A DNA stretch of 64,000 nucleotides from Bagarius yarrelli (lineage: Eukaryota > Chordata > Actinopteri > Siluriformes > Sisoridae). The position numbers and the translations under genes are program-made. The stretch is taken from positions 195,001 through 259,000 of the forward strand of contig VCAZ01000217.1 of NCBI GenBank assembly GCA_005784505.1, in the 5' to 3' direction. Shown one piece after another: positions 61,421-64,000 of this stretch. Below the pieces are notes generated by a model. It saw only the letters and a program-made list of their open reading frames with translations, ran no database searches and had not been told where the DNA came from. Each line of letters opens with the position of its first letter. Position 1 is the first letter of the stretch.

Positions 61421-61867
61421 CAATGTTTTAATTTCAACCTTATTAAACTCTTTACACTCATAATCTTGTCTAACCGGTTTTGGGTAAAACACCTGTGAAG
61501 TGCAGTTTTTCTTAGCAACTTTTTCTGTGTGTGTGAAGAAAGTGGAATAACGCGAGTTCTGGGACGCGCGTACAGCGCATGCGTATATTTTTGTCGCGTT
61601 TTAGCAAAGCCCCCGCCCACCAGCTTTTTCCGTTCCCTACTCGCACACCAGTAGGCTCGAGCTCTCCATCATCTTCCACAACTAAGAATAGTACACGCAC
61701 ACACACACACACACACTCTCTCACACACACTGTCTCTGAGAATACTAAAAGGAAATGTGGGACACTGACCATGTCCTCATTAATGAAGTCCCGCACCGTC
61801 CCGCATTGTCCTGCTCACGCGCCAGAGAAGAATTAGGTGCACAGTTGAGAGTGCACACTCTCAAAAC

Positions 61868-61919
<52 letters not shown>
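61868..61919. repeat. (CA)n microsatellite
   Basis: Perfect CA tract of about 26 units. Confidence 0.95.
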
Positions 61920-61922
<3 letters not shown>

Positions 61923-62657
61923 CCACAAAAAAACATACACACATACTTAACTTCATGTGGAAATAATAATTATAAGTGTATTATTTTTGCTGCACGCGCT
62001 AATGTGTTGTGTTGCTCTTTAGAACGTTTGTTTTGTTTAAAGGTAAAACTGGCGGGAACGTTACGCGCGTGACTCTTTGCAGTGTTTGCAGTGTCTTTGT
62101 GTGTGTGTGTCTCGGTCAGTTTGGTGCAGCGAGCCGATTCTGTGCACGGAGCTGCACGCGCTCTATAAACCGCATAATTTGCTAACAGGAAGCACGCGCC
62201 TCTGAAACACTGCTGCAGGTCTCTGTCCACTCATTAATCCATTCACTCCCCGTCTCGCGCGCGCGGGACGCGTTGACATGTGACTGCTTCGGTGATGTGT
62301 TTTAGCGATGTGATCATTGACATTGTTTTAGGGAGGGATTTCTGGAAAGGCGCGAGCTCTAGTGCTGCTTGGCGCGTGCTCGCGGGCTGCTGGAGGTGAA
62401 GTGTGTGTGGTGATGTAGTCACCCCAATTTTTTTTTCAGACATGAGCTTCCTGAAGAACAGCACAGCATTGAGGAATCTCTGAGAAAAGAATGGATCATT
62501 TGATATTTTCATCAGGAAGGAATTTAAAAACTTTATTTTATTTTTTCTGCTCAAGATTTTCGGTATAGGATGGAACGCACGAGCTCCAGTGTTGTCCGGT
62601 GTGGTTGCGCGTGGCGGGGTGGAGCTACTTGCTGTCCCGCGTGCTCGTGGTGCTGAA

Positions 62658-63006
62658 ATGTGCAGGATGCTCGCGCGGCAGAGGCTCCCCGGCTGCCGCT
62701 CTCTGCATATGAACGAGGACACCGGGCGGTTCGTGCTGCTCGCGCTTCTCATCCTCTTTTACCTCCTGTGCGGCGCTGCGCTTTTCTCAGCTATCGAGCG
62801 GCCGTCCGAACTGCAGGCTCGAGCTCGGTGGAATCACACGCTGCACAACTTCAGCGACGCTTTTAACATCAGCGTGCACGAGCTCAGCGCGTTCCTGCGT
62901 GAGTACGAAACCGCCGCGGCTGCTGGGATTCGAGCCGATGCCCTGCGACCGCGATGGGATTTTACAGGCGCGTTTTACTTTGTGGCGACGGTCGTTTCGA
63001 CTATCG
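62658..63006 (+). CDS. kcnk12: KCNK12 (THIK-2) K2P potassium channel, exon 1 (partial gene)
   Basis: Two-pore-domain potassium channel of the THIK subfamily, plasma membrane or ER. From ATG 62658 the exon encodes a short basic N-terminus (MCRMLARQRLPGCRSLHMN) and TM1 FVLLALLILFYLLCGAALFS. The extracellular cap follows, with N-glycosylation sequons NHT, NFS and NIS. Then comes RADALRPRWDFTGAFYFVAT, the pore helix leading to VSTIG, where the exon ends at a G|GTGAGT donor within the first selectivity filter. This split point is typical of THIK genes. NEDTGRFVLLA and RADALRPRWDF fit KCNK12 better than KCNK13. The second exon (TM2-TM4, second pore) lies beyond the window. An upstream frame lacks an ATG. 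Adjacency to msh6 matches the vertebrate MSH2-KCNK12-MSH6 block. Confidence 0.92.
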
Positions 63007-64000
63007 GTGAGTCGCGAGCGCTTCAAATGTGTGAGAAACTTCCTTAAAAAATCTAAATTTTACTATCAAACTAAAGTGTGTGTGTGTGTGTGAGAGAGTG
63101 TGTGTGAGTGTAAGAGTTTGAGTGTGTGTAAATGTGTGTGTGTGTGTGTGTAGGTATGTTTGTGTGTGTGTCCGTGTATGTTTGTGGAAATGTGTGTGCG
63201 TTTGAGTGTGTGTGTGTGTGAGTGCAATAACACACAATCTGATGTGCAGGAATCAGTTCAGGTATCATGGCCGCCCCTTTGACCCTGCAGTCACTGATAC
63301 ACTCTGAAAAGTGCAGTTCTGTTTCACACACATGTCCCGTGTGTCACTGCATGACAGCATGTGAGCTCATGACACACTTCTGATCAAGCCAGTCACTGAC
63401 CTCAGGACATTTTCCCTGCTGGTAAAGTTCAGTTCTCGTCCTCAGGCTTCCCGTCTGCTGCACTGCTGCTGCCAGAAAACATGTAAAAAAAAGTGTAAAA
63501 AAACATGAAGACGTTAAACAGGTGACTAAGGAGCAGAAATGTAGGAGAAGTGCATATGTGTGTGTGTGTGTGTCAGATCAGTAAGGACATGTCCAACAAA
63601 TTACCTAAAGGTCAGATGTCCTTGTATCCTCGTGACCATAAAACTCAGAGATGCTCAAGATTCTAATCCCCTCCATTCTTCTGTGCAGGTTTTACACTAG
63701 ATTGGGTCATGTGACTGTGGGGATTCAATGATTTAGTCCCAGGCGGTGCATTTGGTAACTGGGGTTTCAGTGTGGATTTACCCGACTGATACACTTCTTA
63801 ATACCACCACTATCACACCACAATTACAGAACCATCAATACTAAACAAACACACAATATAACACAGCGTGGAATTACAGACAGAGAGACATTTCACAGAT
63901 TGAGAGTAAAAACCATTTTTATTAAAGCAAGAAACAACCACAACTGTAACACCTACAACATCTGGAGCAGTTCAGAATCAATATTTATCTTAATATTAAT
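63007..64000. other. kcnk12 intron 1 (start)
   Basis: Begins with GT-rich degenerate repeats (63076-63230), followed by unique sequence and a fragment (63580-63740) related to the msh6 intronic MITE (CCCTCCATTCTTCTGTGCAGG, GATTGGGTCATGTGACTGTG). No exon seen. Confidence 0.75.

Larger units (their letters stand above)
59358..62657. other. msh6-kcnk12 intergenic region (divergent promoters)
   Basis: The msh6 promoter should lie in the first few hundred bases, and the kcnk12 promoter/5'UTR in the GC-rich stretch about 62040-62657. Between them are CA/TA-rich repeats (60120-60450), the fourth dispersed teleost repeat (60910-61215), a TTCTATTCTATTTC array (61365-61420) and a (CA)n tract (61868-61919). 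No coding exon recognised. Confidence 0.55.

Noticed and set aside
62658..63006. KCNK13 (THIK-1) as identity
   Set aside because: NEDTGRFVLLA and RADALRPRWDF are KCNK12-like, and the gene neighbours msh6.

Overview
This 64 kb window comes from a ray-finned fish, probably an ostariophysan teleost. The evidence is intron-rich vertebrate genes, dense CA/CT microsatellites, teleost-type dispersed repeats (the CATTCATT...CTATAGCCGCTTATTCC family and tRNA-type SINEs ending in TTTGGCAGACG), and fish-like protein sequences. No bacterial or viral genes were seen.

Layout, left to right: 1-2 kb holds micro- and minisatellites. At 2.04-2.12 kb is an unidentified first coding exon (minus). herc4 (minus, 4.86-16.67 kb) encodes an RCC1-repeat/HECT ubiquitin ligase and has 23 coding exons. 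sipa1l2 (minus, 19.74-31.6 kb) encodes a RapGAP/PDZ protein. gpatch11 (plus, 35.26-38.14 kb) has a mariner-transposase DNA-binding region in frame upstream of its normal start. tsnax (plus, 39.40-41.05 kb) encodes the TRAX subunit of C3PO. dnajc12 (minus, 42.87-43.90 kb) and sirt1 (plus, 44.17-48.4 kb) are head to head. The single-coding-exon microprotein gene mymx (myomixer, plus, 50.87-51.10 kb) follows. msh6 (minus, 53.28-59.36 kb) encodes a mismatch-repair protein. The first exon of kcnk12 (plus, 62.66-63.01 kb) encodes a THIK-2 K2P channel and continues past the window.

These genes do not form one pathway. The order mixes vertebrate synteny blocks: DNAJC12/SIRT1/HERC4 are together in human 10q, SIPA1L2 and TSNAX lie in 1q42, and MSH6/KCNK12 are adjacent in 2p. 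The dnajc12-sirt1 pair shares a divergent promoter of about 270 bp.

Main points of interest: (1) the mariner HTH/GPATCH11 in-frame join; (2) mymx, which is easily missed, with a (CT)n tract ending in CAG directly before its start and a CAGCTG E-box cluster upstream; (3) a coding minisatellite that rewrites the SIRT1 C-terminus; (4) single-base frame breaks in msh6, herc4 and sipa1l2, which suggest uncorrected assembly indels; (5) repeated placement of microsatellites right at splice sites. All identifications rest on recognising protein sequence and exon phase by eye; no database search was run.
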